Assembly: GCF_902686445.1 (NCBI RefSeq)
Contig: NW_025920105.1
Span: forward strand, 2,332,979 to 2,396,978
Reading direction: 5' to 3'
DNA: 64,000 nt
Source of the DNA: Sciurus carolinensis
Lineage: Eukaryota; Chordata; Mammalia; Rodentia; Sciuridae
This document shows, piece by piece, positions 43,796-56,177 of the stretch. The notes below the pieces were generated by a model. It was given only the letters and a program-made list of their open reading frames with translations. It had not been told where the DNA came from and did no database searches. The position numbers and the translations under genes are program-made. Position 1 is the first letter of the stretch. Each line of letters starts with the position of its first letter.

Positions 43796-46000
43796 ATTTT
43801 GGTTTTGTTTTTGGTTTTCAAAAATGATGTATTTTAATTAATATTTTAAAGGGAAAAAACTGGATGTTATCATCCTTACCACTCCTCTAAAACTAGTAAT
43901 CTTGTGCTTAACTTCTCCTGGAGGAGAGTCTCAAGTGTTGGGGACAGAAGCTTCCTTATAGTAATAGATTAACAGCTAAATTTTGTTGGCAAAGCTGGTA
44001 CTATGGTGTGCATATACAGCCATTTGCCTTGGACACTAAATTCTTGGGACTAAGGCTGACTTTTAAATTGCAATTAATAAAAAAATAATTATAATATTAA
44101 TGCCTCAGTCTCCTAAGATGAGTTACTGAGATTACATGTGAGTTTTTAATTTTTACTAAAATTATGTAAATGCAAACATTGTGTGTGTGTATAATTTACA
44201 GCATACATTTATATACATACATGTAATCCTCTGAAATGATTCCTTCAGCAATAATCTCTTTTCTGGTAGCAGAACCTGAGCCAGTAGTTCCACTGGGAAA
44301 ATTTTTAACCCCCTATTCCTTGCCTTGACCGTGTGTCTTTTAAGAAATCTTTGTGAAATGTGGATTTTTGTGTTCATGCAGGTTTGGCCACTGAGAAGTC
44401 AAGGACTTTTCTTGTCTTGTCTGTAGTTGATGGGGAGTTGGAGCTTGATCAATGATGGAGCTAAGAGTGTCTTCAAAGACTTTATGCTTTCTTTTCTCAG
44501 GCCTGTATTGGCAACAGAGGACTGTAAAGTGTATTTACTCTCTTGAAAAAGAATGAGTTTGCTGACTGACAACTTGGTGAAAGGAAAAATTACATCATTG
44601 AACGTACAACAGAACTTTGAAGGTGTTACTTCATGGAAGCCTGAAGATACATTGAACAGTCAACAGTAAGTTGTGTGTGTGTATCTGAGTCTGAAAGAGA
44701 GAAGCAGACCAACATTTCACTACACCCAAATATTAAGACATGAGGCTTAAACACTGTGGGTTTGAATTATGTGTTTAGCCAAATCAAATTAGGAGTGCCA
44801 CAAAAGTTTTCCATGGTGAAGATGAGCTGCTTGAAACTAACTTGTGCATTCAGCAGACATCAGATGTATACCTCCTGCACATTCAGCTTTGTTTATTTCA
44901 GTGGGAATGAGGAGAGTGCAGTTCAGCCTTGGTGTGACGGCACAGTGATAAGCACCAGGAAGTGCAGAATATTTCGTGTTTTGGGTAATCATTTGGTGGT
45001 AGGCCACACACACACACACTCCCTTTCTGCCCATCCAGCCAACCCGCCATCCTTGGTGAGCATACAGCTCACTCGAGCCTATATTCTTCTAAGTTGTCTT
45101 TGTCCTGTGCTGTCATGGGGTCCTCAATAATTTTTCTCATGGGTCTGTCATTTCTGGTCTCAGACTCTCCATCTGCATTCTACCCTGTCTTCTGCCTTCC
45201 TCTGTCACCTTTAGTCACTTTCATCTTTGGGGACCTTGTGTTTTGGATGATACTGGCCATAGTGTTTGGGCTGTGAGTTCAGGAGTCCCTAAGCTCTACC
45301 CTGAACCCCACCCCTTCAAAACTGTACAAACTCATTTTCTTTCCTTGCTGTGTTTTAATCAATAAGAGAAAATAGGTGATGATGGCACCTGCATTGTAGA
45401 GGTGATGAGTTGGCATCCTACAGTCTGGGGATGCTTAGTGTTTGCAGAAACATGATAGCACTGCTTTCTACTATAACTATGAGAGCTAGCACCATTATTG
45501 TTTACAAGGAACCCATCATTCCAGTGTTGGTGGGAACAGGTCAGAGGCCTTGGGATAATGAAGATTTTGGCATGTTGAAGGTTGGAGCCATGTGGGCCGT
45601 GACCACCTCTATCAGGGCTTATTGTGCACTGAAGTCTGGTGGGTAGTGTCCACTAGAATTCACAGTGACCCCACATGAGGGTGGAAGGGGCAAGCTGAAG
45701 GCCAGAGAGGAAGGTAAACTCTTATTCAGATGAAATATCTGCTGGCAGAAGGACCTTGTCCTACCTCCCATGTAGTATAAGTCTTTTTTTTTTTTAGTTG
45801 GTCAAAAAAGACCATTTTTTTGTTAATGTTTTTATCATTAAATGGGGGAAATACCTGTATTCACAAAGATAAATAGCTTCAATAAGTGTACTTCATGAGG
45901 ATAGAAGTGGAATAATAATGAGTATCAATAGCAAATACTCTTATTGCCTATCACAATATAAGGACCTTTGAAAGGAGAAACATTCACTTCTTTTCAAAGT
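43796..46000. other. No gene recognised
   Basis: Unique DNA with small simple repeats: (GT)n near 44178 and 44672, and (CA)n at 45005-45020. Open frames of up to 124 codons (44756-45130) have no recognisable domain. Confidence 0.5.
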
Positions 46001-46004
46001 TTTT

Positions 46005-46135
46005 CAATTTTTTTATGTATTGTTTTAGATGTAGATGACACAATACCTTTATTTATGTGGTGCTGAGAATTAAACCCAGTTCCTCACACATGCTAGGCAA
46101 GCTCCTTACCACTGAGCCACAATCCAGTCCTGAAA
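46005..46135 (-). repeat. ID SINE, antisense (sciurid tail form)
   Basis: ATGACACAATACCTTTATTTATGTGGTGCTGAGAATTAAACCCAGTTCC...TGCTAGGCAAGCTCCTTACCACTGAGCCACAATCCAG: the exact reverse of the sciurid ID including the GGTATTGTGTC tail. Confidence 0.85.
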
Positions 46136-47190
46136 CATTCACTTTTACATGAAGGGGGTGCATTTTCTTCTTTACACCCAACCCCCATCAGCCTTGAAAC
46201 CCTGATCAAAAAATCAGACTGAAAATTCAACAAGTCCTAGCACTGAGGCAGTTAGGAATGGGAGTTACATAGCACTACTAAACTCACCCAATGTCAAAGC
46301 CCTAGTTAGACAGTTTAAGACTGTTGGAACCTTCTGATTAAAACCTTTTCTTGACACTAACTAATCTAGAATTCACCTCCCTATAGCTTCTATCCACTTG
46401 TCTCATCTCTGGCCTCTGAAGGAAGAATCAATGAATTCCTTTCTTTTATAACACTTGGGAATTACTAATATCTGTGGGTGAAGAAAAGGTTGAAGTACAT
46501 GTCAAGAGTCAACATAATTTATCATTAAATGTCAAGTGGAAATAGTGCCATGTCTCCAATCCTATGAAACAAACTTTTCTTAAATTTACAATGCACCAAT
46601 GAGAACACTGACTCCCCATTACAAAGGTGAGAAAGGCAATTTTACTGAATGTTACATGAATTATGCTGTCACACAAGGGAAACTCAGTGTCAACATACAT
46701 GCTGCTCAAAAACATTAAATGACACATAGTCACTTTAGTACTCATTCTTGACAGAATACTGTAAATTACAAAATAACTCCAGAAATGCAATATCATCTGA
46801 TGTCAGAAAAATTGTACCAGTACAAAACTTTAGGCATGACAGAAAGCAAATACACTAGAAGTAATGCTATTATATACTCAAGAGTACATTAGATTTTCCA
46901 CATAATCAGTTAAGTATAAAGAGAATTGAAAGTAAAAAGAAATAAGAACAAAAAAATTTAAAAGGGAAAGATACATTTTATATTTGATAATGTAGCTAAA
47001 ATTAAAATAGTATTAACTTAAGATTTCTTCATTTTGTACTAGAACAAAATTTTTATTTTAACTTGCAACTTCTCACAAAAATCAGCATATATTGCCACCA
47101 AAGCTCCTAAAGAACCTATAAACTTCTAAGTTATACATGAAATAATTAATGAACATATTTTCTACTATTAATTACAGTAGTAATGAATTA
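46136..47190. other. No gene recognised; AT-rich
   Basis: No coherent ORF and no repeat recognised. Confidence 0.5.
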
Positions 47191-47202
47191 ATTTATTTCT
47201 TC

Positions 47203-47286
47203 AGTCTGTACCTAAAGTAATTACATAGTTTCTATCAACAGAATATACTATCAATAGAAACTATATAATTACTTTAGGTACAGACT
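47203..47286. repeat. Near-perfect 33-bp inverted repeat (hairpin/MITE-like)
   Basis: Arms 47203-47235 and 47254-47286 match as reverse complements at 32 of 33 positions (outer end AGTCTGTACCTAAAGTAATT), with an 18-nt spacer. Weaker pairing continues outward after a small indel (CTTC/GAAG). It may be a DNA-transposon-derived MITE or a palindromic duplication. No protein is associated. Confidence 0.85.
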
Positions 47287-47814
47287 ATCTGAAGCAGCAA
47301 TATTCTGGCTTGACTTGTATTAATCACCTTCCACTGGAAATACATCTTCAGTGGTCAAGAATTTATACCTTAAGAATAACATTACTAAATGCCTACTAGG
47401 GAAAGGGTCCTGCAGCAGGGAAGGAAATGCATGATCTGGGCTGTTGTCAGTGCCAAGTGCATGATTAAATTTAATGTTTTTTTTAATTTCCACACTTGTT
47501 TCATTTTACAGCAGAGATCACTTACTCAGTCAATATATATCTATACTGTAATCAGTGAATTAAAACCAGAGGTTTCCAGGAAAGGTTCCCTTTTTAACAT
47601 ATAAATAAGACAAAACCCATACTCCTAGATTCACTATCTGCTTTTCTGATAGATGAAATCTGGTCCTTTGTCACAATACATACACAATACATTTGCAAGG
47701 AATGGTGTTGACTACAAAATAAAATGCACTTTAGGTGATAATGGCTTGGATAAAACATTTAGTGTCTGCCAAAATAATTACATAATCCACAGTTATAAAG
47801 CTGGAAGAGAACTT

Positions 47815-47965
47815 GAAAGTCATCTGTTCTTTTTCCCTGTCATAGATGAAGAAGCAAGAGTGATGTACAGGGAGCAGAAACTCCCTAAAGGTCACCCGTT
47901 AAACTGCTCATCAGTGACACAGCCAGAAGTATAGAGCTGGGTTCTCCATACTCCATGCCCTGGTC
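47815..47965 (-). repeat. MIR-like SINE fragment, antisense
   Basis: ATAGATGAAGAAGC...AAACTCCCTAAAGGTCACCCG...GACACAGCCAGAAGTATAGAGCTGGGTTCTCC follows the antisense MIR order (CAGATGAGGAAACTGAG / AAGGTCACACAGCTAG / AGCTGGGATTC). The 93-codon ORF over it is incidental. Confidence 0.5.
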
Positions 47966-48545
47966 CTGTTTTCCAATTAAAGAATTAAGCATAGTCCCAA
48001 AATTTGTAAGAATCCATGACAGGGCTAGAGAGATTAAGAAATGATAATCATCATTATAAGTGCAAAATTATTGATATTTTATGTATCAATTAGTGCAGCA
48101 AGAACTTTACTTCCTTTAAAAAAGTATCAATGTGTATATTTCTAAAATATGACTTTTTCTTCCCTTCATATACATTGGTTTTTAATTTTTTTGTTACTAA
48201 GATAGTAACAAAAAAACAAAGCCAGGATAGTCTTTCAAAACTATCACAACTTTTAACCAATTTTGGGAGTAAAACCCCAATAACTTGGAGTGTCATAATC
48301 TTTTAAAGGTATGAGTATCTTTAAAACATGAAGTAATTTTTCTAACCCAATTTATCCCCTCTGCAAGTCTTTTTCAACCTGCAGAAATTCATTAAAGTAT
48401 TTGAATGTAATAATTATTTCCCATTTAGGATTTAAATGCTAGGCAACAAATGATCTCTGAAGCTTAACTGCCCAACAACTTGTAAAATAACTCAACTTGT
48501 AAGCCATTTGCTAAACAATATGAATTCCCACATTGGAAAATAAGT
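47966..48545. other. No gene recognised
   Basis: AT-rich unique DNA. Confidence 0.5.
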
Positions 48546-48546
48546 A

Positions 48547-48665
48547 GGGGCTTGGGTTGTGGCTCAGTGGTAAAGTGCTTGCCTAGCATGTGTGAGGCCC
48601 TGGAATTGATCATCAGCACCACATAAAAATAAAGGTATTGTGTCCACCTGCAACTAAAATGAATT
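48547..48665 (+). repeat. ID SINE (sciurid tail form)
   Basis: GGGGCTTGGGTTGTGGCTCAGTGGTAAAG...TGCCTAGCATGTGTGAGGCCCTGGAATTGATCATCAGCACCACAT, AAAAATAAAGGTATTGTGTCCACC. Close to the sciurid consensus. Confidence 0.9.
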
Positions 48666-49559
48666 TTTTTAAAAAATAAATAATCAAGTGTAGATTAAGT
48701 AGTAAGTAATCTAATTAATTATTGTACCTCTGAGTCTTTGCAAAGACATCTTCACCCATCAATTAAAACCCAATGTGAATTCTTTTTGGAGAGGCAAAGT
48801 ATAAGAATTTGCTAGCTATCACTGAATGTCAGTCCATAGGGTGGAAACACTTTTAAACCCAAATCAGGATCCAGAGAGATAGAGTCAACTGAGCCAACTT
48901 GCCCACACTGTCCTGGCTACACTTGGAGTATGAATGTTGTGTCCCAAGTTTTCTCACTAAGCAATTTAGTCCAGTGTAAATTGCCAGGAGTTGCCATGTT
49001 CATGCAAAATAACACCAAAAACTTTTTGCTACAGAAAATGCCATTCAGAAGCCACTGTCCCCTCCACTGTGCCTCTCCTCTGTGATTGCATCTTATTCAC
49101 AACTAGTGTGTTTAACTATAAGACTGCTCATTATCCCTTTATGCAGTGATTCTTCTCAACAGATGCCTCAGAATGCTGTTGGTGTGCCCAGGGCAACCTG
49201 TTTGGGCTTGGGTTGGCCTCAGTGTAGCCCAAGGGTCTTCTTTACCATCCTGGGGCACTTTCTTACTGTGCACCACAGGCACATAAAAGGACAACACATA
49301 CCATATCAGCACAATTAGGTCTCCTGTTCTCATTGACCTTAAAAATTCATGTTTAAATTTTTTGTACATAAAATGTTTTTAATTAATTTGCTTGCATTGG
49401 CTCTATTCCAGTGGCCAAACCTATTGTTAGAAGTTTTCCCTGCCCAAAGTAGAAGGCTGCTGCCATAACTGTGTATTGGTGCGGGTGTGTTATAGTGAAG
49501 AAGTGGACCATCAAATCCATCTACCCTAAGACAGCACTTTTCTGTCTATCTTATTTATT

Positions 49560-49810
49560 CTCTCATTCTTTCTTATAAGTTTCTATTAAATGTTAACAAG
49601 GAAAGGTTTACATAATCTTCAAAAAAATATTGTTATCTGCTCCCACTCACCTCTAAGTCTATCAAACTGTCTTCTTTTTAATCCCAAGCACTGACCACAT
49701 TATGTTATGGTGTTCTGAGGTTTTCTCACTAAACAAAATATGAACTCCCCAAAGACAGAAACTTTGCCTCTGTACTGTCCTGCAAGATCCTGAATGAATA
49801 AATAATATAT
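49560..49810 (+). repeat. L2-like 3' end
   Basis: CTCCCACTCACCTC...CACTAAACAAAATATGAACTCCCCAAAGACAGAAACTTTGCC...GATCCTGAATGAATAAATAA follows the L2 3' end (ACTGTGAGCTCC...GGGCAGGG...CTCAATAAAT). Confidence 0.45.
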
Positions 49811-50164
49811 CTGTATGTTTGTGGCAGATATGTCAGATAAAGACAATTTCTTTTTCTTTCAGCATGAAAACTCCACTTTGAAAATGCTAGAATGTTCATC
49901 CCAAATGTCCTTGGAGAAGTTGGAGTCAGATTCAAGGTGAGTTTCTAGTCACAGTCCTGTGTACTGTGCAGTTTTTCCATTGTGACATGTGTGCTCACAC
50001 ATGTCCTTGCTTGGTCAATAGGCATGCACGACTCTCTGTTGCAAAATTGGCAATGTGAGGCCTGGAAACTTGCTTTCCTCCTAGAAGGCATAATCTTTGC
50101 TGGGTTGAGAATTTTCTTCATCTGTGAGACTTCCTCTTTTGCCTTGAGTAAGGGATGGAATTCT

Positions 50165-50720
50165 CCTTCCCATTGGTTGTAAGAGAAAGTCGAGTGGGTT
50201 CCTTCACTAAGTGTACCAGGTCTTTAGGTCCAGAAATTCTGGAAAAAAGGTGAGATCCAGAGAAATTCAGTCAGGGAAGGCTTTATTGGAGATTTTGCCT
50301 GAGAAGCAAGAATAGAAGTACATTTTTGACTGAAAGAGTGACAGGCTGTCCTTGGATGAAGGGACCAGTTTTTTATTTGTGTGTATTTGATGTTTTTATT
50401 GTGCTGGATTAGCTCGGACTTTTCTCTGGGTTCTGTTCTTAATCTTCCTTCATGCTCCATTGCTCAGTGTAGCTTCTCTTGTGCTGGACTAGCTCATACG
50501 TGGGGTAAGCCGCGCAGAGTCAAGAGACTCTGAGAGTTGCATGGAAGCAGGTTTGTGGCAAGCAGCTTGCAAACTCAATTTGCAGGAACAGGTATACATT
50601 TTATAAGTTTCTTGTCCAATCACAATGTGCCACAGGGGATCAGACCACCAGGTTCCTATACAGGTTCTCTTGGTAACATTGAGTCAATTTGTGGACAGTT
50701 GTGTACTTTCCTAGGTGGCC
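50165..50720 (-). mobile_element. LTR-like block, minus orientation
   Basis: On the minus strand a CCAAT-type box (TGTGATTGGAC, about 50615) and a TATA-like CTTATAAAATG (about 50596-50606) precede CCAATAAAGCC (about 50280-50290). GCTGGATTAGCTCGGAC and GCTGGACTAGCTCATAC form a short internal repeat (50403, 50482). Edges and class are unknown. Confidence 0.4.
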
Positions 50721-50876
50721 TAAGAAGAATGCTCCTCCCTGAAAGTTTTTCTTGCACACTTGAGATGTTCACTACTGCCAGTCAAGAAGTAGGATTTCTC
50801 CCAACATGTATTTTGTTGCAGGACAGTGTTAGTCCCAGACTTCTATTGGTTTAGGGCATAGTTTCAAAAAGTGGTT

Positions 50877-50925
50877 TTTTTTTGGGGGGGGGGGTTGGTT
50901 TTTTTTTTTTTTTTTTTTTTTTTGC
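50877..50925. repeat. Poly(T)/poly(G) low-complexity run
   Basis: T9 G10 then T21 with a GGTTGG interruption. Likely a decayed retroelement tail. Confidence 0.7.
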
Positions 50926-52585
50926 CTTTGCAAACATTAGGGCTTTGAGAATCAGTCAGTCATCTTGGGGTGGGCACTGCTAAATTCCTTCTGCTGGTAT
51001 AGAATCCTGTGCATACATTTTATCCTGTCGAGGATGAATTGCTACAGTTATATAAAAAGTAGGTGAGTGGAAGAAAAGAAAGCACTTAAGTAGCAAATGA
51101 AGATGGGACTTGCTTTCAAGATGGAGTAATCGAGTTGAGGCACAGCCTGAAAACTCTGCTGTTCTATACACCATGAAATGTGTAGAAGTCTCAAAGAAGG
51201 TTGTGCCCTGGTGCTCAAATCCTATGAGTGCACAATTCAGGGACTTGAGTTCATGCCCTAATTGTTTATGGAAACCTATTTTATGTTTTTATTAGAATGA
51301 TTCACATAACATAAATTTTAACATTTTAAAATTTATGTATGAATGTGTTTAATTTATTCACCATGTTGCATAACTATTAATTCTTTTGAGGATGGACCAT
51401 TGATGACAAAGTCAAGAGATGCAAATGTCCCAGTGCAGGAGGAGGGTACAGATAGAGAGGACCTCAAACAGGACAAGGCACAGACAAAACCTTGGGAGCT
51501 CCCAACCCCATGCACCTAGTTGTGAGAGTTTGGCCTCCTCCCAGATCTATGTACATTTGAGGAAAACAGGTAGGCAGGAATCTGCTCAGGCCTGCTCCTG
51601 AGAGGTGCTCTGTTGACCTCTCAGGTTGAGGTGTGATTCTTGTGCTTCTAGATGCCTCAGTCACTGTCCTGACTTTACCTCAGCTGCCGGTTGAGAGGGT
51701 AGTTAGGGAACTGTTTGCCTTTGGCAGAAACTGGGGTATGTGCTTGTCTGAGGGCAACCTCATCCCTGCTTCTCCACTCTGGGTTCCTAAGTAAGGCTTC
51801 ACCCACCCCCATTCTTGCTAGTAAAGGTCCTGGAACAGGGAAGGGACAGGAGTGGGTGAGTCAACTCACATACCAAAGGCACATATGGACTTTCCAGGGC
51901 TGGGATCCCCTGTGCCTGAATCTTCTTTTCCACAAGATAAATGAGACAAAGATCACACATACAGGAAAAAGGCAGCAGAACTATCTAGGCTTTTGCACTG
52001 TATGTGAAAGTGAGGGAGATGACTTCCGTGATGCCCACTAGCTCCTCAAATCCAGGGCACAAACTGTGTTTGTGAAAGGCAGTGTTTTCAAAATTCTCTG
52101 AACATTCAGCAATGGGGACTGGGTAGGGCAGGACAACAACAAAGACGGGTAGGTTAAAATGGTGGACCCTAAACACAGTCAGATAGAGCTATGTCTAAAG
52201 CTTTGGGGGCTGGTAGGGTCCCCCAACACCACATCTGCCTTAAGAATCACATGGAGTAATGGGATAGGGTTTTATCCAGTCTCCATGTGGCCCCTTGAGT
52301 TCACCTCCAGGTAACCCCCAAAGAGCAGAGCAAATTACACAAGACACTCTAAAAATGAAAACACAGAAGGTTCCCCCACCCGTGTGTCAGTTAAATTAAT
52401 CTGGTTGGCCCATAGAAAACAAGTATGTATATTTGGTTTTTCCCATGTACTCATATGTAGACTTATTTATGAAACCCACTTCTTACCTCTATGGTGGGAA
52501 GAGCTGGGGATGCTAGAAGAGGTGAAAATAAAGGGGCCCAGAGAAAGTGAAAGGAGTGAAGAGGTGGCTGCAAAGAAGGAAAGGA
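50926..52585. other. No gene recognised
   Basis: Mixed DNA. A short ancient L1-like antisense piece lies near 51285-51390 (CACATAACATAAATTTTAACATTTTAAAATTTATG...TTCACCATGTTGCATAAC). Otherwise nothing is recognised. Confidence 0.45.
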
Positions 52586-52589
52586 TCCC

Positions 52590-53635
52590 TTTCTTTCAGA
52601 TGGGGAGCATGGGATCTCCATTGACACTCATCCACCACCCCCAGCTGGTGGAGGATGGTTTCTGCAGGCAGTTTGAGTCACCCCAGTTGACAGCTCTGGT
52701 GGACCCACTGGCTGTTGAAGGGGGAGTGAGGGAGGTAGTGTGGGCAGCAGGAGTGGTGGTCTTGGGAACTGGGAGAGCCATGAGAAGGAGTGGCAGGACT
52801 GCGTAGGGAGGAGAAAGTGGTTGGCAGTGTGGTAGAGCTAGGAACCCTGTTGCTGACTAACTTACACTCTGATGCCCCACTGATGTTGATGCCCTTGGAA
52901 GGAGTGTTGATGCCCTTGGAAGGAGTAGGCATTTTGGGCATGGTGAGTTGCTTACAGGTTGTCTGGACATGGTACTTTAGAGGGATAGAGCCAATCAGTT
53001 GCAAGGAATAGATGTAGGCAGTGTCCGCAAGGGTGTAGTATTCCTTCAGATGCTTATCCTCTTAAAGAACCTCCACCTTGTATTTGCTGGGTACATCCAT
53101 CTTCAAGCAAATGAACTTGGCAATGTGCATAATTGTCATGGCAGCTGATCATCAAAGGAAGGACACCCCTGTCTTCTCCTTGTCCCCATCTCCATTCTAC
53201 AGGAGATCCTTCTTCTTTGTTACATCTTTGTAGCAATCCATGAAGAGACTGATGATCTCATCTTTGCTCAGTTTCATCTTCTGCTTGTCTAGGTCCTCAC
53301 TGGAGTCATTGGGGACCTCTATGAGGAGGTGAACTGTGTAGAAATTCCATCACCATTTCATCTCACCATTAAAAATTCCAGGGACCAATTTATAGACAAT
53401 GTCTTGGAGAGTTTTTTTTTTTCCATCTGATACTAAGCAGCAGTTGGGTTTTATAGACCTGTGCATCTCACATTAGGCAGTATTTGTTGGTCTGCAGGTA
53501 GCAATGGATGAATGTTTTGCAGAAGGAATGCAAGTACTCCATGATGGTGGTCACATGGATGTAGTAGCCCATACAGAGGGCACACATGAGGTTAGGGTTC
53601 AACTCCCTCATTCTGATCCATGTGGTTTCATGCAA
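52590..53635 (-). pseudogene. PCGF2: Processed retrocopy of PCGF2 (MEL18), decayed
   Basis: The parent is a Polycomb RING-finger protein of PRC1. The intronless minus-strand copy reads in parental order: RING region [20 protein letters not shown]...FCKT...TNKYC (from 53635), then GDGDKEKTGV...MTIMHIAKF...KMDVPSKYKVEVL (about 53180-53055), then the Ser/Pro/Thr-rich tail with [27 protein letters not shown] and CLQKPSSTS (52960-52600). The start codon is TTG (53635-53633). A TGA at 53470-53468 falls where the RING has a Cys, and further shifts and stops follow. It contains a perfect 21-bp tandem repeat. The residues fit PCGF2 better than BMI1. Confidence 0.9.
52885..52926. repeat. 21-bp perfect tandem duplication in PCGF2 retrocopy
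   Basis: The unit starting GTTGATGCCCTTGGAAGGAG occurs twice in tandem (52885-52905, 52906-52926). It adds a second TPSKGIN segment relative to one in the parent. Confidence 0.9.
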
Positions 53636-53939
53636 AAAGTATAAGGTCATGACTGGGAATGGGAGAACTGGGGACTTTCACTATTTAAGGTAGGATTGGG
53701 TGTATTCATGTGGCTGGTTCTCTCTGATGATCTGAATTTTCACTAGGTACCCAGGTTTGGATTCCTGTAGGTCTCAGGGAGGGAGGGAGGAAGAAGGGAC
53801 AAAGCGATGTCACTCGGTGGCCAGGGTGGGAGAAACCTGTGCTAAGAAAACAGTTTGAGAGAAAACAGTTTGGGATGGTAGAGAGAAAGAAGACACTAAC
53901 TCTCAACTCTTAATTCCAGAATATTTTTATCACCTTAGT

Positions 53940-54570
53940 GAGAAATGTTATATCTTCCAGGCCCTTCTTACCTCCATCCTCTGGTATCTGCTACTTTGTG
54001 TTTCATGTGTATGGATTTGCCAATTCTGAACATTTATGTAAGTCAATATTATATGCAGTATGAAGTCTTTATGACCAGCTTCTTTCACAATGGAATTTTT
54101 TTCAAGGTTTTTCATTTCACAGTGTGAACCATGACTTTTTTGACTGAATACTATTTTCTACAAATAACACCAAATTTTATTTATCCATTTATTAACTGGT
54201 GTGGGTTTACTCATTTTGTTTCCACTTTGGTGCTATTGTCTCTAAATATGCTATGATTATTCATCCTCAAGTTTTAGTGAGTTTGTGTGTGTGTGTGTGC
54301 AATGTGGTTTTATTTTCATATATATACAGAAATAGAATTTCTGGATCATATGGTGACTTTGTAGTCCTTTTTTTTTTAAAGTCATACCAATTGTAGTGAT
54401 TATGGAGTCATTTCCTGTGATACATTTATTTTGTATTTTCCTAATGACTAATCATGTTTGGCATCTTTCCCACTGCAAAGTATATGAGTAACAGGTGATT
54501 TTTGGACATAGTTATTGTCTTTGAATAAATATTTTTTCAAATTGTTTACACATTTTTAATTAGACTACTT
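53940..54570 (-). mobile_element. Ancient L1 3'-end fragment, antisense
   Basis: Plus-strand antisense L1 order: TTATTTATCCATTTATTAACTGGTG, TGTTTCCACTTTGGTGCTATTG, AGAATTTCTGGATCATATGGTG, TTTCCTAATGACTAATCATGTTTGGCATC. Includes a (GT)n run at 54282-54300. Confidence 0.65.
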
Positions 54571-54662
54571 TTTTTTCTTTTCCACTTTTTTTATTGATAC
54601 ATACTCATAAGCTCACACAATCTAATAACATAATTTGGGTGATATCACTTCCAACACTTATT

Positions 54663-55019
54663 TGTAAAGTTTAACTGGAGTCCAGCTATAAGAGTTAAGG
54701 GGAGAGCTAATAAAGAGGCAAGTACACAGGATGGTGAAGAGCAAGAAGTGGTTTTCATTGAAAAGTCAGTCCAGTCTTATTATCTCTATTCCAAGATCAT
54801 ATCAAGTTACACTAGTTTACAAAGTACAGTTAGATTAGCAACTGTGCAGATTACATAACTTACTTGCTTCTCAGAGCCCACTATTACCAAATATTTTAAA
54901 ATAAGATAATGTCTCCAGGCCTGAAGGACATAGGAGTTGCAGAGCATTTCTAAGTCATTCAGAGCACCTTTTGTCCTAAGGAGTTTGCTCAACTCAAAGG
55001 ACTTTTGCTCCTCTGTACA
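54663..55019 (-). repeat. 3' LTR of the old provirus
   Basis: 357 bp, minus strand TGTACAGAGGAGCAAAAGTCC...TTTACA. Alignable along its full length with 60169-60525. Confidence 0.85.
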
Positions 55020-55877
55020 TTGACTGACCTGAAATCCCCGCAACTCCCCTTTTTTGTTCTGTATGACCTTTTGAATAGACATGACTGGTCTTCTGTTTAA
55101 AAACACTGGAGGGATAAAGGAAGGCAAACATTGGCAAAGGCAAACACAAGTACAGCATAATAAGGCAAATATCAGTAAACATCTTCCAGTGAAAAGCTGT
55201 TTGATCCATGTAAAATTTGGCACCCATGAGGTTGATCAATCTAATAAATCTCAACCACCATCATCTTGTACCTTTTTTAACAATATCTTTAAGATAATCC
55301 AATTCCCTTTGAATGGGTTTACTATTATCAGCTAAATTGAAAACACTTATTGTTAAAATCTTGGCATCCTATATGATGTAACAGCAAATAATCCATAGCA
55401 GCCCTATTATCAAGAGTAGCTTGATGATACAAATTTCAGAAGAATTACCAATTTCTGCTAAGTATGAAGGCACCCTCAAGAGGGACACAATAACAGAGAA
55501 ATAATACAGTAATCATCAGCATATTTATAGAATTTTGGGTAATTTTGACAAACAGCCACAATCAAGTTTTCCAGGGTATATTCTGAACATATCTAGACTA
55601 GCAATTATTGAGTAGATGTTGTTAAATTCTTTATATATCTTCCCCAAGTCAGTAGATGAATCAAAGGCAGAGGGTCTCTTGAACATCTTTTTCATATTGG
55701 AGCTTCCTTTTTTGAATCAGGGTCCTCTTCATCCAAGGTCAAATAAAATTTGGGAATTGGATTGTGAATTTTTTGCTTTAAAAGACACATTTTAAGCATT
55801 TGATATGTACATTCAGCTAAGGTCTGTCCAGTAATATTGTGAGGAATTCTATGGGTTAGAACTATATTCCTTTGATT

Positions 55878-56177
55878 TCAAAACTGAGCAAAGGCACTAG
55901 AAGTATAAGTAGGTGCATTGTCCGGTTTTAAATGATGAGGTTTATCCATGGTAGCAATGCAAAGGAGCACATGAGACATACAGTCTGAGACCCTCTTTGA
56001 ACAATGTGCGTTGGTCCATATAAGGCCTGAGGAGGTATCTATGGAAACATGTGAAAAGGAATAGAAGTGGAAAGAAGGTAAATGAGTTACATCCATCTGC
56101 CAAAGAGAATTAGAATGTAAACCTTGAGGGTTTACAGTTTTCCTACTAGGGGAACAAAGAGTGTGCAATGAGAGCAA
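55878..56177 (-). pseudogene. Integrase core remnant of the old provirus
   Basis: Minus-strand peptide with LWQMDVTHLPSF, HVSIDTSSGLIW and KPDNAPTYTSSAFAQF: the first two Asp positions of the DDE core are recognisable. Further RNase H/integrase fragments lie between 56180 and 56700 but are too broken to delimit. Confidence 0.85.

Noticed and set aside
44756..45130. 124-codon plus-strand open frame
   Set aside because: No domain, contains a (CA)n microsatellite, and no supporting gene structure.
47653..47934. 93-codon plus-strand open frame
   Set aside because: Its 3' half overlaps a MIR-like repeat in antisense; no protein family recognised.
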